A stretch of DNA of 64,000 nucleotides from Rhodovulum sp. 12E13 (GCF_003340565.1 NZ_QPLK01000014.1:1-64000), one strand, 5' to 3'. Shown: positions 29,941 through 39,150, numbered from the stretch's first letter. The notes: generated by a model from the letters alone, not told the origin. Program-made: numbers and translations.

Positions 29941-32478
29941 ATGGATATCGTTCTCGTCACCACGGTCATCGCGTCGCTGTTCCTCGTCATCGGTGCGGCG
30001 GAGCCGCTCGCCGCGCGCCTGAAGTTGCCCTACAGCGTGATCCTCGCCGTGCTCGGCGTTCTGATCGGCGCAGGGGCGATCTTCTTTCTGAGGACGGAGC
30101 TGACCGACGCGCTGAACCCGGTGGCCGAGGCGATCCTGGGGTTGCCGATCCGGTCCAACGTCTTCCTCTACGTCTTCCTGCCGACGCTGCTGTTCCAGGC
30201 GACGCTGGGTATGAACCTGCGCCGGATGCTCGACGACTGGGTGCCGATCCTCGTGCTGGCGGTCGTCGCCGTGGTGGTGGCGACGCTGAGCGTGGGCTAC
30301 GCCCTGTCCTGGGCGAGCGCGCTGCCGCTGGCGGCCTGCCTCTTGATCGGCGCGATCGTGTCCACGACCGACCCGTCCGCGGTCGTCACCATCTTCCGGT
30401 CGATCTCGGCGCCGCGCCGGCTGGCGCGGATCATCGAGGGCGAGAGCCTGCTGAACGACGCCGCGGCCATCGCGCTCTTTGGCCTGTTCATGGGCTTCGT
30501 GATGCTGGGGCTGCCCGATCCCGACCTCGGCGAGGCGCTGGCGCGCTTCCCCGTCCTGATCGGCGGCGGTGCGTTGATGGGCTGGCTCGCGGCGCGGGTG
30601 GCGGTCTGGATCATGGCGCTCTTCAGCCGGCACGAACTGGCGCAGATCTCGATCTCGGTCGCGCTGCCCTACCTTGCCTATATCGGGGCCGAGCAGAGCA
30701 TCGGCGCCTCGGGCGTCATCGCCGTGGTCGCCGCGGGGCTGACGCTGAACCTGACCGGGCCGGGCCGCCTGCCGCCGCAGGCCTGGGCGAACCTGCGCGA
30801 GATCTGGGACGTGCTGGCCCATTGGGCCGGGGCGCTGATCTTCGTCCTTGCCGCTCTGCTGATCCCGCGGCTGCTGGAGGAGGTCCGCGTCGAGGATTTC
30901 GTTCTGGTCGGCGTCGTGATCCTGGCCGCCATCGCGGCGCGGGCGGTGATCCTGTTCGGGCTCCTGCCGCTTCTGACGCTGCTCAAGCTCTCCCCGGCGG
31001 TGGAACGCCCCTACCGCGTGGCGATCCTCTGGGGCGGCCTGCGGGGCGCGGTCACCCTGGCGCTCGCCCTCGCCGTGACCGAAAGCTTCCGGGTGCCCGA
31101 CGACATCCAGCGCGTCGTGGGCATTCTCGCCACCGGCTTCACCCTCTTCACGCTGATCGTGCAGGGCACGACGCTGCGGCTCGTGATCGCCTGGCTCGGC
31201 CTCGACCGGCTCTCGCCCATCGACGAGGCGCTGTCGCGGCAGGTGGTGGCGGTGGCGCTCCAGACGGTGCGCGAGGACGTCGCGCGCACCACCGAGAACT
31301 ACGAGCTGAGCCACGACACGGTGCGCTCCGAGGCCAAGCGCTTCGGCGAGCGGCTGGATGCGGCGGTGAAGTCGGCCGAGGCGAGCGCCGACATCCTCGA
31401 CCGCGACCGCGTCACGCTGGGCCTGATCGCGCTCGCCGGCCACGAGCGCGACACGATCCTCGCCCGCGTGCGCGAGCGGACGATCTCGTCGCGCATGGCC
31501 GAGCAGGTGCTGTCCGACGCCGACCGGCTGATCGAGGGCGCCCGCAGCCAGGGGCGCAGCGGCTACAACCGCGCGGCGCGGCGCAGCGTCGCCTATGGCC
31601 GGGCTTTCCGCGTCGGCGCGGTTCTGAACGGCCGGCTTGGCCTGTCGGGTCCGCTGGCGCGCATGACGGCCGACCGGTTCGAGCTTCTGCTCTCGCAGCG
31701 GCTGATCCTGCGCGATCTCGGCGCCTTCATCGACGGGCGCATCCGGCGCATTCACGGGCGGCGCGTTGCCGAGCTGCTGCACGAGTTGCTCGCCCGGCGG
31801 ATCGAGATGGTGGAGACGGCGCTCGAGGGGCTGCGCCTGCAATATCCGGGCTATGCCGAGGAGCTGGAACGCCGTTTCATCCGGCGCACCGCGCTGCGGC
31901 TGGAAGAACGGGAATACACCGCCATGCGCGAGGACGGGCTGATCGGCGCCGAGGTCTACACCGCGCTGATGCAGGATCTCGACGCGCGCCGGGCCGCCGC
32001 CGAGGAACGCCCGCATCTCGACATCGCGCTGCAGCGGGCCGAGCTTGTCCGGCAGTTCCCGCTGTTCGCCGAGCTCGACGATGTGCGTCTCAAGCGCCTC
32101 GGCCGCGCGCTCGAGACGCGCTACGTCAATGCCGGCGACGTGATCATCCGCAAGGACAGCGTCGCGAGAAGCGTGTTCTTCATCGCCTCCGGCGCGGTGG
32201 AGCTGGAAAGCGCCGGCCAGACCTGGCGTCTGGGCCGCGGCGAGATGTTCGGTCAGGTGGCCATCCTGATGAAGAAGGCCCGCCGCGCCGAGGTGCGCGC
32301 CATCGCGCCTTCGACCATGCTGGTGCTGGACGAGGCGAGGTTCCGCCGCCTGCTCGACCGCAGCCAGGCCCTGCAGGACGCCGTGCGGGCAAGCGCCGAG
32401 AAGCGGGGCATCGAGCCGGACCACCTGTTCGAAGAGTCGCGCGCCCCACGCCCGGCACAGGACCGCGCGACCGCGTGA
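29941..32478 (+). CDS. CPA1-type cation/proton antiporter with C-terminal cyclic-nucleotide-binding-like domain
   Basis: The 845-residue protein has about 12 membrane segments in the first 415 residues, with the CPA1 motifs STTDPSAVV and ESLLNDAAAIALF (the ND pair of the ion site). A long helical cytoplasmic region follows (430-680). A cNMP-binding-like domain (about 690-810; FPLFAELDDVRLKRLGRAL, RYVNAGDVIIRKD, GEMFGQVAIL) ends it. The layout resembles plant SOS1 and bacterial NhaP-like exchangers and predicts Na+ or K+ efflux gated by ligand or voltage. No convincing Shine-Dalgarno precedes the ATG. It fits a salt-exposed lifestyle together with the betaine operon. Confidence 0.88.
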   Translation: MDIVLVTTVIASLFLVIGAAEPLAARLKLPYSVILAVLGVLIGAGAIFFLRTELTDALNPVAEAILGLPIRSNVFLYVFLPTLLFQATLGMNLRRMLDDWVPILVLAVVAVVVATLSVGYALSWASALPLAACLLIGAIVSTTDPSAVVTIFRSISAPRRLARIIEGESLLNDAAAIALFGLFMGFVMLGLPDPDLGEALARFPVLIGGGALMGWLAARVAVWIMALFSRHELAQISISVALPYLAYIGAEQSIGASGVIAVVAAGLTLNLTGPGRLPPQAWANLREIWDVLAHWAGALIFVLAALLIPRLLEEVRVEDFVLVGVVILAAIAARAVILFGLLPLLTLLKLSPAVERPYRVAILWGGLRGAVTLALALAVTESFRVPDDIQRVVGILATGFTLFTLIVQGTTLRLVIAWLGLDRLSPIDEALSRQVVAVALQTVREDVARTTENYELSHDTVRSEAKRFGERLDAAVKSAEASADILDRDRVTLGLIALAGHERDTILARVRERTISSRMAEQVLSDADRLIEGARSQGRSGYNRAARRSVAYGRAFRVGAVLNGRLGLSGPLARMTADRFELLLSQRLILRDLGAFIDGRIRRIHGRRVAELLHELLARRIEMVETALEGLRLQYPGYAEELERRFIRRTALRLEEREYTAMREDGLIGAEVYTALMQDLDARRAAAEERPHLDIALQRAELVRQFPLFAELDDVRLKRLGRALETRYVNAGDVIIRKDSVARSVFFIASGAVELESAGQTWRLGRGEMFGQVAILMKKARRAEVRAIAPSTMLVLDEARFRRLLDRSQALQDAVRASAEKRGIEPDHLFEESRAPRPAQDRATA

Positions 32479-32775
32479 CCGACGTCCGGCGGCGCGTCGA
32501 TCCCGATCACGCCGCGCCGGTCCTCGGTCGTGGGGGCGACGCTGATCTGCGTATTGCCGATGCCTGGCCCGGAAACCTCGATCGACCTGCCCGGCAGGTC
32601 GTCGGTGGCCTGCAGCACGGGTTATCCGTTATCGCTCAGGCTCTCTTCCCAAGCCTCGAACGGCGCATCGACATCAGCGGACGTCGCGCTCGAACCGGTC
32701 CGCACCGTCGATCCGATGGCGCGGCCCGCCACGATCCCGGCCTCGTCAGGGATCGTCAGGGGCAGCGCTCTCGGA

Positions 32776-34500
32776 TCACGACGCCTGCTTCTCTTCGGTT
32801 TCGATGGTCGGGATATCGGTCCGCTCTTCCTCGCGCGCGCCGCAGAGCAGGTCCACCGCGCGGTCGGCCGCGTCCTGGAACGGCTCCAGCACCATGTCGG
32901 CGCCGGCGGCGAAGAGTTCCTCGGTATCCTTGGGGTGATGCGAGGTCACGGCCACGCGCCCACGGAAGCCGGAGGCGCGGGTGAGCTGGATCAGCGTGGT
33001 ACGCGTGTCCTCGTGGCTGAGGCCGGTCGGATGGATCGGCACCGTCGAGGCGATCCATTCCGCCCGCGGCAGCGGAAGCTCGGCCACGAATTCAGGGTCG
33101 GTGGCGTCGCCGAACTCGGTCTCGAGCCCCAGTTCCCGCCACCGCCGCACCGCGAGCGGGTTGAAGTCGACCCCGAGCACCCGGACGCCTCGCTTCTTCA
33201 GCCGCATCCCGATGGCCGTGCCGAAGCGCCCCAGCCCGAAGACGATCACCTTGTAGCCGTCCTCCCGGTGCGCCCCGGCCTCGGACGGCTCGCGCGGTGT
33301 GCCCTTGCGTTCGAACATGCCGAGCAGCGGCTCGAACACGGCATAGAGCTGGTGCGAGTAGGTGATCATGTAGGTGGAGGCGGCGATCGTCACGAGGCCG
33401 ACCATGGTCACGAGGCCGAGCGCGTCGTCCTGCACATGGCCGAGCGACACGCCCATGGCGATGAAGATCAGGGAAAACTCGCTGATCTGCGCCACGGTCA
33501 GGCCGGCGAGGAAGCCGGTGCGCTTGCGGTAGCCCAACGCCCCCATGATCACCAGCACGATGAGCGGATTGCCGATCAGCACGAAGAGGGAGAAGATGAT
33601 CGCCCCGCTGACATGCGCGCCGAGAAGCGACAGGTCGAGCGCCGAGCCGAGCGCGATGAAGAAGAACAGAAGCAGGAAGTCGCGCAGCGGCGCCAGCCGT
33701 GCCGCAATGGTCTCGCGGTAGGGTGTGGAGGCCAGCGCGACGCCGGCCAGAAGGCCGCCCACCTCTTTGCCCAGCCCCACGATGTCGCCGGCCGCCGCGA
33801 ACATCGCCGCCATGGCGATGGCGAAGATCACCAGAAGCTCGGGCGCCCGCGCCAGCCGCTCGGTCAGCGGGTTGGCGACGTAGCGCACGAAGAGAACCAC
33901 CAGCGCCACCATCGCCACGCCCGAGGCCAGCACCAGCGGGACCGACCCGCCGCCATGGCCGCCGTCACCCGCCGCGCCGATGCCGATGGCCGAGAGCACG
34001 ATCATCGCCAGCACGACGACGAGATCCTGCACGATCAGGAAGCCGAGCGCGATCTGGCCGTGCAGGCTGTCGATCTCGCGCTTGTCAGACAACAGCTTCA
34101 CGATGATGATGGTGGAGGAAAAGGTCAGCGCCACGGCGATGTAGAGGCTGGTCACGTGCCCGAGCCCGAGCGCGAGACCGATGAAATAGCCGAAGATCGA
34201 GGTGAAGGCGACCTGCCCGAGCCCGGTCAGGAGCGACACGGCCCCGAGGGAGCGGATCAGCTTCACGTCGAGCTTGATGCCGACGAGGAACAGAAGCACC
34301 GCGATCCCGAGCTCGGACAAGAGGCTGATCTGCTCGTCCGATCGCACCAGGTCCAGCGCCGAGGGCCCCGCGATCAGGCCGACCGCGATGAAGCTGACGA
34401 TGAGCGGCTGGCGCAGGATGATCCCGAGGAACCCCACGACCGCCGCCAGCACGAGCAGCGCGGCGATCTCCGCAAACGGCGACTGAACGATAACGTCCAT
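32776..34500 (-). CDS. CPA2-type monovalent cation/proton antiporter with TrkA-N domain (KefB/YbaL-like)
   Basis: The 574-residue protein has about 12-13 membrane segments (1-390; GPSALDLV, SELGIAVLLFLVGIKLD, ALTFSSTIIIVKLL, FLIVQDLVVV). A cytoplasmic NAD-binding TrkA-N domain follows (about 415-550; VIVFGLGRFGTAIGMRL, LGVDFNP). It probably exports K+ or Na+ in exchange for protons. The ATG at 34498-34500 overlaps the stop of the small HTH gene by one base (TGATG); a TTG just upstream is an alternative start. Regulation by the coupled HTH protein is likely. Confidence 0.9.
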   Translation of the reverse strand: MDVIVQSPFAEIAALLVLAAVVGFLGIILRQPLIVSFIAVGLIAGPSALDLVRSDEQISLLSELGIAVLLFLVGIKLDVKLIRSLGAVSLLTGLGQVAFTSIFGYFIGLALGLGHVTSLYIAVALTFSSTIIIVKLLSDKREIDSLHGQIALGFLIVQDLVVVLAMIVLSAIGIGAAGDGGHGGGSVPLVLASGVAMVALVVLFVRYVANPLTERLARAPELLVIFAIAMAAMFAAAGDIVGLGKEVGGLLAGVALASTPYRETIAARLAPLRDFLLLFFFIALGSALDLSLLGAHVSGAIIFSLFVLIGNPLIVLVIMGALGYRKRTGFLAGLTVAQISEFSLIFIAMGVSLGHVQDDALGLVTMVGLVTIAASTYMITYSHQLYAVFEPLLGMFERKGTPREPSEAGAHREDGYKVIVFGLGRFGTAIGMRLKKRGVRVLGVDFNPLAVRRWRELGLETEFGDATDPEFVAELPLPRAEWIASTVPIHPTGLSHEDTRTTLIQLTRASGFRGRVAVTSHHPKDTEELFAAGADMVLEPFQDAADRAVDLLCGAREEERTDIPTIETEEKQAS

Positions 34501-34754
34501 CAATTCTTCGGTCCCTTCGTCTTGTCTGCCCCGGTCATTTCCGGGGCGGTGTTCGTGCCGCCATGGCCCGTCGCGGTGGGCCGCGTTGCGTGATCATCGA
34601 GGAAGGCGTCGAGGTCCTCCGGACCGATCCGCCACCCCTTGCCGATATCGATCGCCCTGAGCTCGCCGTCCTTGATCCAGCGTCGTACGGTGACCTCGTT
34701 GACCTGCAGGAGGTCCGCGACCTCGCGGACGGTTCGATACTGCTCGCGTGACAT
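34500..34754 (-). CDS. Small excisionase-type helix-turn-helix protein
   Basis: This 84-residue MerR/excisionase-family HTH (TVREVADLLQVNEVTVRRWIKDGELRAIDIGKGWRI, read in two parts) has the typical DLDAFL ending and a 25-residue disordered tail. Such single-domain proteins are transcription regulators; no integrase adjoins it, so an excision role is unlikely. The ATG at 34752-34754 has AAAAGG upstream. It overlaps the antiporter start by one base, so both are made from one message, and it probably controls that operon. Confidence 0.85.
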   Translation of the reverse strand: MSREQYRTVREVADLLQVNEVTVRRWIKDGELRAIDIGKGWRIGPEDLDAFLDDHATRPTATGHGGTNTAPEMTGADKTKGPKN

Positions 34755-35251
34755 GCTGGCGCCTTTTCACCGAGTTTGGCTCAATACACCGCAGCGTAGA
34801 GCAGATCAGCGGATTCAGACAGAGCCAGACGCGTCGCAGCGTGTCGCGCCCGGACGCGAGGCGATGACCCGCGACCGGGGACGATAGGGACCATGATCGC
34901 GGCCACGGATTCGTCCGCGGGATCGGACCGGGCGCCGCGGCGCGTGCGCCGTCCCGCGCGACAGGTCCAAGCCGCCATCCCCGCTACGGTCTCCGGCCGG
35001 CACTGCGCAGTCTTCAGTGCGTGCGCGTGCTCCGGGGTCGACGGCCGAAGGGCAACGCAGTGATTCCCGCTCCTCCGGCCCTCATGCCGTCAGGGCAGCA
35101 AAGAACGTGATCACACATTTTCCAAGTGTGATCACGAATGTGGATTTTGCGCCCGAAATGCCGGCGATGCGGCGAATTGGCCGTTTGAACGGGCAGGATG
35201 ACGTGCCAAGGACGCTGCAGCGCGCGATTGACACCACGACGGGACAGCCAC
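34755..35251. other. Divergent non-coding region upstream of sucC
   Basis: 497 bases between the HTH gene and sucC. No gene is seen. It contains a strong inverted repeat at 35106-35136 and must hold the promoters for the suc operon and the HTH-antiporter operon. Confidence 0.55.
35106..35136. promoter_or_regulatory. Perfect 11-bp inverted repeat upstream of sucC (candidate operator)
   Basis: CGTGATCACAC and its exact complement are separated by 9 A+T-rich bases. Each arm itself contains the palindrome GTGATCAC. It ends 115 bp before the sucC start. The form suggests a dimeric regulator bound to both arms; no T-run follows, so it is not a typical terminator. The regulator is unknown. Confidence 0.6.
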
Positions 35252-36445
35252 GTGAACATCCATGAGTACCAGGCGAAGGCGCTCCTTCGCAGCTACGGAG
35301 CCCCGGTCTCGGACGGCCGGGCGGTGACGAAGGCAGAAGAGGCGAAGACCGCCGCCGCCGAGCTTGACGGCCCCCTCTGGGTGGTCAAGGCGCAGATCCA
35401 TGCCGGCGGGCGCGGCAAGGGCCACTTCCAGGAGCCCGACGCGGGCGAGAAGGGCGGCGTGCGGCTGACCAAGTCGGTGGAGGAGGCGGCCGACGAGGCC
35501 AAGCGCATGCTCGGCCGGACGCTGATCACGCACCAGACCGGCCCGGCGGGCAAGCAGGTCAACCGCATCTACATCGAGGACGGCTCCGGCATCGAGCGCG
35601 AGCTCTACCTCGCCCTGCTGGTCGACCGCACCACGAGCCGCATCTCGTTCGTCTGCTCCACCGAGGGCGGCATGGACATCGAGGAGGTCGCCGCCTCCAC
35701 CCCGGAAAAGATCCTGTCGTTCTCGGTCGACCCGGCCACGGGCTACCAGCCGTTCCACGGGCGGCGCATCGCCTTCTCGCTGGGGCTGACGGGCCCGCAG
35801 GTGAAGCAGTGCGTGGCGCTGATGGGCACGCTCTATCGTCTCTTCGTCGAGAAGGACATGGAGATGCTCGAGATCAACCCCCTGATCGTGACCGACAAGG
35901 GGGATCTGAAGTGCCTCGACGCCAAGATGGGCTTCGATTCCAACGCGCTCTACCGCCACCCCGACATCCTCGCCCTGCGCGACGAGACGGAGGAAGACCC
36001 CAAGGAGTTGGCCGCGAGCAAGTTCGACCTCAACTACATTGCCCTCGACGGCGAGATCGGCTGCATGGTCAACGGCGCCGGGCTGGCCATGGCGACGATG
36101 GACATCATCAAGCTCTACGGCGCGGAGCCTGCCAACTTCCTCGACGTGGGCGGCGGCGCCTCCAAGGAGAAGGTGACGGAAGCCTTCAAGATCATCACCT
36201 CGGACAGCAACGTGAAGGGCATCCTCGTCAACATCTTCGGCGGCATCATGCGCTGTGACATCATCGCCGACGGCGTGATCGCGGCGGTGAAGGAAGTGGG
36301 CCTGCAGGTGCCGCTCGTGGTGCGCCTCGAGGGGACCAACGTGGAGAAGGGCAAGGAAATCATCGAGACCTCGGGCCTCAACGTGATCGCCGCCGACGAC
36401 CTCTCGGACGCGGCAGAGAAGATCGTGAAGGCGGTGAAGGGGTAG
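35252..36445 (+). CDS. sucC: Succinyl-CoA synthetase beta subunit
   Basis: This is the ADP-forming succinate-CoA ligase beta chain of the TCA cycle. The 397 residues match the family length exactly. Motifs are [11 protein letters not shown] at the N-terminus, the ATP-grasp [15 protein letters not shown] and the C-terminal [13 protein letters not shown] and [10 protein letters not shown]. The start is a GTG at 35252-35254, required by the conserved N-terminus; a weak GGGACAG lies upstream. It heads sucC-orf-sucD-(insert)-sucA-sucB. Confidence 0.97.
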   Translation: MNIHEYQAKALLRSYGAPVSDGRAVTKAEEAKTAAAELDGPLWVVKAQIHAGGRGKGHFQEPDAGEKGGVRLTKSVEEAADEAKRMLGRTLITHQTGPAGKQVNRIYIEDGSGIERELYLALLVDRTTSRISFVCSTEGGMDIEEVAASTPEKILSFSVDPATGYQPFHGRRIAFSLGLTGPQVKQCVALMGTLYRLFVEKDMEMLEINPLIVTDKGDLKCLDAKMGFDSNALYRHPDILALRDETEEDPKELAASKFDLNYIALDGEIGCMVNGAGLAMATMDIIKLYGAEPANFLDVGGGASKEKVTEAFKIITSDSNVKGILVNIFGGIMRCDIIADGVIAAVKEVGLQVPLVVRLEGTNVEKGKEIIETSGLNVIAADDLSDAAEKIVKAVKG

Positions 36446-36448
36446 GGC

Positions 36449-36973
36449 ATGCGCGCGCGCCTCGTATTCTGCGCCGCGCTTGTTGCGCTTTCCGGGCCGG
36501 CCGCCGCTCAGGGCGTTCTGGAAGATTCGGCCGCCTCTGGCGCTCTCCTGACGGGGGCGTGCGTGCCCGATACGCTCGACTTTCCCGCGCTGTTCGAGGC
36601 GGCAAAAGCGGGCGCCATGGAGGCGGGCTTGCCGGCGGCGATGGACAGCGACGAGGCGGCGATGTTCGGCGATCCGGGCGGGGCGCACCTGATGGTGGCG
36701 CGTACGGTCGACTCGCTGGCCTGCCGGCTGACCCTGCCCGCGCCCGCGGGGTCGCAGGAGTATTACGCCGCGCTCCGGGCCGAGATCGAGGCCGCGGTTG
36801 CGGCAGTCTACCCCGACGCGCTCTCGGTCGAGGCCGACACGCCCTCGCCGCACGAGGACAAGCACGAATGGGTGTTCCGGGTGCCGGCCGAGCGGCACTT
36901 CGCGGCCACGCTGACATGGCAGGTGGAGGACGGCGTGACGCTCGGGATCGGATACCGCCAGATTTACGACTGA
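36449..36973 (+). CDS. Exported protein of unknown function between sucC and sucD
   Basis: The 174-residue protein has a clear signal peptide ([19 protein letters not shown], cleavage before QG). The mature part is about 153 residues with two cysteines that could form a disulphide. I do not recognise a domain. The ATG lies 3 bases after the sucC stop and its stop is 46 bases before sucD, so it is translated from the suc message. A periplasmic protein inside a TCA operon is unexpected; I recall similar small genes there in related genomes but cannot confirm it. Confidence 0.8.
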   Translation: MRARLVFCAALVALSGPAAAQGVLEDSAASGALLTGACVPDTLDFPALFEAAKAGAMEAGLPAAMDSDEAAMFGDPGGAHLMVARTVDSLACRLTLPAPAGSQEYYAALRAEIEAAVAAVYPDALSVEADTPSPHEDKHEWVFRVPAERHFAATLTWQVEDGVTLGIGYRQIYD

Positions 36974-37019
36974 CACGGCCCGCCTGGTGCGGCCGAGACG
37001 ACATCGCAAGGAAGACAAC

Positions 37020-37901
37020 ATGGCCATCCTCGTCGACGAAAATACCAAGGTGATCTGCCAGGGCTTTACCGGCTCGCAGGGCACCTTTCACTCCGAACAG
37101 GCCATCGCCTACGGCACGCAGATGGTGGGCGGCGTCACGCCCGGGAAGGGGGGGCAGGAGCACCTGGGCCTGCCCGTGTTCGACAGCTGCCACGAGGCGG
37201 TGGAGAAGACCGGCGCCAACGCCAGCGTGATCTACGTGCCGCCGCCCTTTGCGGCCGACTCGATCCTCGAGGCGATCGACGCCGAGATCCCGCTGATCTG
37301 CTGCATCACCGAGGGCATCCCGGTGCTCGACATGATGAAGGTCAAGCGCGCGCTGGAAGGCTCGGCCAGCCGCCTGATCGGGCCGAACTGCCCCGGCGTC
37401 ATCACCCCCGGCGCGTGCAAGATCGGCATCATGCCCGGCCACATTCACAGCCGCGGCCGGGTGGGCGTCGTCTCCCGCTCGGGCACGCTGACCTACGAGG
37501 CGGTCAAGCAGACCTCCGATTCCGGTCTCGGCCAGTCGACGGCGGTGGGTGTGGGTGGCGATCCGATCAAGGGGATGGAGCATATCGACGTGCTCGAGAT
37601 GTTCCTCGCCGACGACGAGACGCAGGCGATCATCATGATCGGCGAGATCGGCGGCTCGGCCGAGGAGGACGCGGCCGACTTTCTCGCCTCCGAGAAGAAG
37701 AAGGGGCGGTGGAAGCCGACCGCCGGCTTCATCGCCGGCCGCACCGCGCCCCCGGGCCGCAGGATGGGCCACGCGGGCGCCATCGTCGCGGGCGGCAAGG
37801 GCGGCGCCGACGACAAGATCGAGGCGATGAAGCGCGCCGGCATCGTTGTCGCCGACAGCCCCGCCCATCTGGGTCAAGCTGTGTTGGAAGCGATCGGGTG
37901 A
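37020..37901 (+). CDS. sucD: Succinyl-CoA synthetase alpha subunit
   Basis: The 293-residue CoA-binding alpha chain has [15 protein letters not shown], the CoA loop, [20 protein letters not shown] and the phosphohistidine region [14 protein letters not shown]; the active-site His is in [13 protein letters not shown]. The protein is complete. However, its last 22 codons and stop (37833-37901) are repeated at 39082-39150, and the final 28 bases here use codons unlike the rest of the gene (CAA, GCT, TTG, GAA). The 3' end therefore appears to have been replaced by incoming DNA at an integration event, without changing the protein. Confidence 0.97.
   Translation: MAILVDENTKVICQGFTGSQGTFHSEQAIAYGTQMVGGVTPGKGGQEHLGLPVFDSCHEAVEKTGANASVIYVPPPFAADSILEAIDAEIPLICCITEGIPVLDMMKVKRALEGSASRLIGPNCPGVITPGACKIGIMPGHIHSRGRVGVVSRSGTLTYEAVKQTSDSGLGQSTAVGVGGDPIKGMEHIDVLEMFLADDETQAIIMIGEIGGSAEEDAADFLASEKKKGRWKPTAGFIAGRTAPPGRRMGHAGAIVAGGKGGADDKIEAMKRAGIVVADSPAHLGQAVLEAIG
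37833..37901 (+). repeat. attL-like direct repeat: sucD 3' end with imported tail
   Basis: 69 bp shared with 39082-39150. The first 41 bp are identical. The last 28 bp differ at seven positions, all silent for GQAVLEAIG-stop. This copy carries the non-native codon choices, so it looks like the element-supplied restoration of sucD. Confidence 0.85.
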
Positions 37902-37908
37902 CACGACC

Positions 37909-39048
37909 ATGGCGCAAGATCCGAAGAGCGTCGTGATGTCCGAGGCGCAGCCCGTCGTGACCGGCGGTCTAACTTGGGGGCTTTGCGTGGCGACCCTCGA
38001 TCGCCCGCAGGTGTTAGAGTTGTGCGTTCAGCATGCCCTGGAGCAGTCGCGCCTGCCCTGCGAGATCGTAATCGTTGATGCCAGCGTTGCGTGGCAGCAG
38101 ACGAAAGACCGGATCGCCGCCCTAGTCCGCCCGCGCGGCATCCCGCTGCACTACATCGAGGCGCCGAAGCGCTCCTCTGCCGCCCAGCGCAATGCCGCCA
38201 TCCGTCTCGCCCAGGCCGACATCTTGTTCCTGATCGATGACGACAGTTTCCTGTTTCCAGATTGCGCCGCCCGCCTTCTCGCTGCTTACGAGTCGGACCC
38301 GACTGCATCCATTGCAGCAATTGCAGCCACTTCCGAGACGCAAGCCACCGCTCTGATGATACGCACATCATCTCCTACCGAAGGCGGCGCGCTCCACAGT
38401 AAGCGGCAGGCCAAGCAGAATTGGCAGCAGAGCGCTATCGCCCGGTCGCGGCTGGGTCAGTGGCTGCGCCGCGAGGTCCTCATGATGTCCATCGACCGCA
38501 TGTTCGTTCCCTACACCGACCGGCAACCGCGTCATCACGTGCCTAAAAACGCAGCGGCCACGGACGCCGCCCTTAAGCCCACCAATCAGATCGGCGGCGC
38601 GGTGATGACGGTGCGCCGTGACGTGGCGCTCAAGGAACCTTTCGAGGATTCGCTGCTCTCCTATTCGCCCACCGAGGATATCGAGGCGTCCTACCGCTTC
38701 CAGCGCCACGGCGCATTAATGCGGCACCCCGGCGCTCGCCTCTTCCATTTGGAGGCGGCTGCCGGGCGGGAGAAACGCCGCAAAACGGCTGAGCTCACGG
38801 CCATGAATTGGGCGTTCTTCATCCGCCGCCATTCCGTCGATCCCGTACGCGATCGCCGCAGCTATTATCGCTTTTTGGTCCGCAAGATCTTCGCCGAGTT
38901 TCTTAAGGACGGGCTCGCGGGTCGCTTCGCGTTCCCGCAGGCGCTCGGCATGGTGCATGGTGCCGTGGCCGCGCCCGCCATCTTCCGCCACGGCGACGAC
39001 GGCCTGGATGCCTTCTTTGCCGAGTTACAGAAAGAGGTGTTGCGATGA
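37909..39048 (+). CDS. Family 2-like glycosyltransferase carried by an insertion in the suc operon
   Basis: This 379-residue GT-A-fold glycosyltransferase has an N-terminal WGLCVATLDRP and EIVIVDAS, then AQRNAAIRLAQADILFLIDDDS with the DxD-type metal motif at about residue 115. A distal acidic motif YSPTEDIEASYRFQRHG fits a catalytic base. It probably works on a surface or capsular polysaccharide; the sugar is unknown. The DNA is visibly lower in G+C and uses codons rare nearby (TTA, TTG, CGT, AAT). It sits between duplicated sucD ends, reads in the operon direction and starts 7 bases after the sucD stop, so it can be expressed from the suc promoter. Confidence 0.85.
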   Translation: MAQDPKSVVMSEAQPVVTGGLTWGLCVATLDRPQVLELCVQHALEQSRLPCEIVIVDASVAWQQTKDRIAALVRPRGIPLHYIEAPKRSSAAQRNAAIRLAQADILFLIDDDSFLFPDCAARLLAAYESDPTASIAAIAATSETQATALMIRTSSPTEGGALHSKRQAKQNWQQSAIARSRLGQWLRREVLMMSIDRMFVPYTDRQPRHHVPKNAAATDAALKPTNQIGGAVMTVRRDVALKEPFEDSLLSYSPTEDIEASYRFQRHGALMRHPGARLFHLEAAAGREKRRKTAELTAMNWAFFIRRHSVDPVRDRRSYYRFLVRKIFAEFLKDGLAGRFAFPQALGMVHGAVAAPAIFRHGDDGLDAFFAELQKEVLR

Positions 39049-39081
39049 CTGCCGCTGCCTTCGGCCGCGGGTGCGTCCGTC
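39045..39081 (+). pseudogene. Truncated start of a second cargo gene
   Basis: An ATG overlapping the glycosyltransferase stop (ATGA) opens a frame of about 12 codons (TAAAFGRGCVR) that runs into the second sucD end and then into meaningless sequence. It looks like the beginning of a further gene cut off at the junction, implying that the inserted DNA was once longer. Confidence 0.45.
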
Positions 39082-39150
39082 CGCGCCGGCATCGTTGTCG
39101 CCGACAGCCCCGCCCATCTGGGCCAGGCCGTTCTGGAGGCGATCGGCTGA
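39082..39150 (+). repeat. attR-like direct repeat: displaced native sucD 3' end
   Basis: A second copy of the last 69 bp of sucD, in a non-translated position 85 bp before sucA. Its codons (GGC, CAG, GCC, CTG, GAG) match local usage, so this is the original end of the gene pushed 1,249 bp downstream. Confidence 0.85.

Noticed and set aside
32253-32618. A 121-codon minus-strand frame overlapping the end of the CPA1 antiporter
   Set aside because: Its first 50 residues look protein-like, but half of it is antisense to the antiporter's C-terminus and no family or ribosome-binding site supports it.
32479-32775. A small gene between the two antiporters
   Set aside because: 297 bases with no frame that has both a ribosome-binding site and recognisable protein features.
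34500-34754. The small HTH gene as a phage excisionase tied to the sucD insertion
   Set aside because: It is 3 kb away, on the other strand, and overlaps an antiporter start. Its context says operon regulator.
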